Origin: Pseudothermotoga sp.
GTDB lineage: Bacteria > Thermotogota > Thermotogae > Thermotogales > DSM-5069
Direction of reading: 5' to 3'
Length of the DNA stretch: 13,151 nt
Assembly (NCBI GenBank): GCA_028276125.1
Contig: JAPYWY010000017.1
Span: 1-13,151 of the forward strand
Shown here: piece after piece, positions 12,501-13,151 of the stretch
How the letters are laid out: every line of letters begins with the position of its first letter
Numbering within the stretch: the first letter of the stretch is position 1
Made by a program: the position numbers and the translations under genes
The notes under the pieces: model-generated
Seen by the model: the letters and a program-made list of their open reading frames with translations, nothing else
The model's database searches: none
Told to the model about the DNA's origin: nothing

Positions 12501-13151
12501 TCATTGCGACCTCTGAACCACGAGCAGTGAAACAGGGACAGCCCTCGTCCACCCCGTCGGGGTTCTGCTCACGATCTTGTCCCTGATGACCATCACAGAA
12601 GAACTTCCTCCATCGAAGTTCATGGCCGAGTAGAACCCTTTGCTCAAGCAGAAATCGACCAGCTCATCGTAGTTGACACCTCCAGACCCGTTTTGATCGC
12701 TTATGACCATCAAGGCCACCTTACCATCCTGTGTTGTGGCGATGAGCGTTCTGGTCGCGTTTGTCCTCGCGATGTTGCCCCCATAACGATTCTTTTCTTG
12801 GTTTCGATCCGGTATCGGAGCCCCTTGGTAGAGTAACAGAGGTCCAGCCTCAACAGCATGCTTTATCCTGTACGGAAAGTTGGTGTTGATGACGTATTCG
12901 ACGGGATCTCCAGCCCTCACTTCCTGAAGGTACTTCTCGTATTTGTTCGAAACCGCCAGCACGAACCCCTTTTCCGGAGCCTTGGATATCCAGCCTCTCG
13001 AAACAACCTTGCCATTTTCGACGACAAAGTAAATCGTATCGTCCCTCTTCGGAATTGGCAAGCCAAACTCTCTCGTGAAGACGAGTACGTCTCCCAGAGC
13101 GACTGTGTTGACACCCTTCACGATGAACAAAAGTTGTCCGACACGCACGTT
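12501..13151 (-). CDS. Phosphodiester glycosidase-like protein (NAGPA/DUF2233 domain), 5' partial
   Basis: The last 216 codons of a protein whose N-terminus lies beyond the right edge; an in-frame GTG at 13148 is probably internal. The sequence fits the NAGPA domain of phosphodiester alpha-GlcNAcase-like proteins: AGPLLLYQG (101-109, counted from that GTG), RTLIATTQDGKVALMVI (133-149), a GVNYDELVDFCLSKGF helix, AMNFDGGSSSVMVI (175-188) and a late TGWTRAVPVSLLVV. In bacteria such domains occur in exported proteins linked to cell-wall or exopolysaccharide metabolism. The substrate is unknown, and an export signal cannot be checked because the start is missing. The stop lies 27 bases before the ATG of the EF-G-like gene, so it appears to be the upstream member of the operon seen here. 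Confidence 0.85.
   Translation of the reverse strand, partial: NVRVGQLLFIVKGVNTVALGDVLVFTREFGLPIPKRDDTIYFVVENGKVVSRGWISKAPEKGFVLAVSNKYEKYLQEVRAGDPVEYVINTNFPYRIKHAVEAGPLLLYQGAPIPDRNQEKNRYGGNIARTNATRTLIATTQDGKVALMVISDQNGSGGVNYDELVDFCLSKGFYSAMNFDGGSSSVMVIRDKIVSRTPTGWTRAVPVSLLVVQRSQ

Overview
The window is chromosomal DNA of a member of the Thermotogales, probably the Pseudothermotoga side of the order. The main evidence is the gap-pgk-tpi cluster. PGK and TIM sit in adjacent frames joined by a poly-A run, as reported for Thermotoga maritima, and the PGK C-terminus and TIM N-terminus look closely Thermotoga-like to me by memory. The genus is an inference from the moderate GC content and family resemblance. 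I see no rRNA, tRNA, IS element, CRISPR array or prophage. Nearly every base is coding.

Left block (1-3012, minus strand): a tightly overlapping set reading right to left. It contains a small secreted lytic transglycosylase, an OmpR-type response regulator, a membrane histidine kinase with HAMP domain, and the start of a YqhQ-like (DUF1385) membrane protein that runs off the left edge. The mix suggests envelope sensing, but the signal is unknown.

Middle block (3034-7898, plus strand): a perfect extended -10 promoter drives dnaX (clamp-loader subunit), followed by ybaB and then the glycolytic genes gap and pgk, with tpi reached only by a -1 shift. A strong hairpin with a T tract sits on the gap stop codon, between gap and pgk. 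TIM has no usable start codon of its own: its catalytic Asn-Trp-Lys precedes the first ATG. It is therefore expected to be made as a PGK-TIM fusion of about 648 residues through slippage on nine A residues.

Right block (7861-13151, minus strand): seven genes separated by only 3-27 bases and read towards pgk-tpi. They are a phosphodiester glycosidase-like (NAGPA domain) protein cut by the right edge, an EF-G-like GTPase with atypical G motifs, a DUF503/YlxP-like protein, a YqeK-type HD hydrolase, a membrane-anchored protein with faint LytR-CpsA-Psr resemblance, a glutaredoxin-like protein and a ComB-like phosphatase. comB and tpi overlap tail to tail by 38 bases. The obvious intrinsic terminator of the glycolytic transcript lies inside comB, antisense to it.

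The most interesting points are the recoding junction with its tightly bounded shift window, the plus-strand terminator embedded in comB, the gap/pgk hairpin whose arm contains the gap stop codon and can alternatively pair with the pgk ribosome-binding site, and the response regulator with no ordinary start codon.
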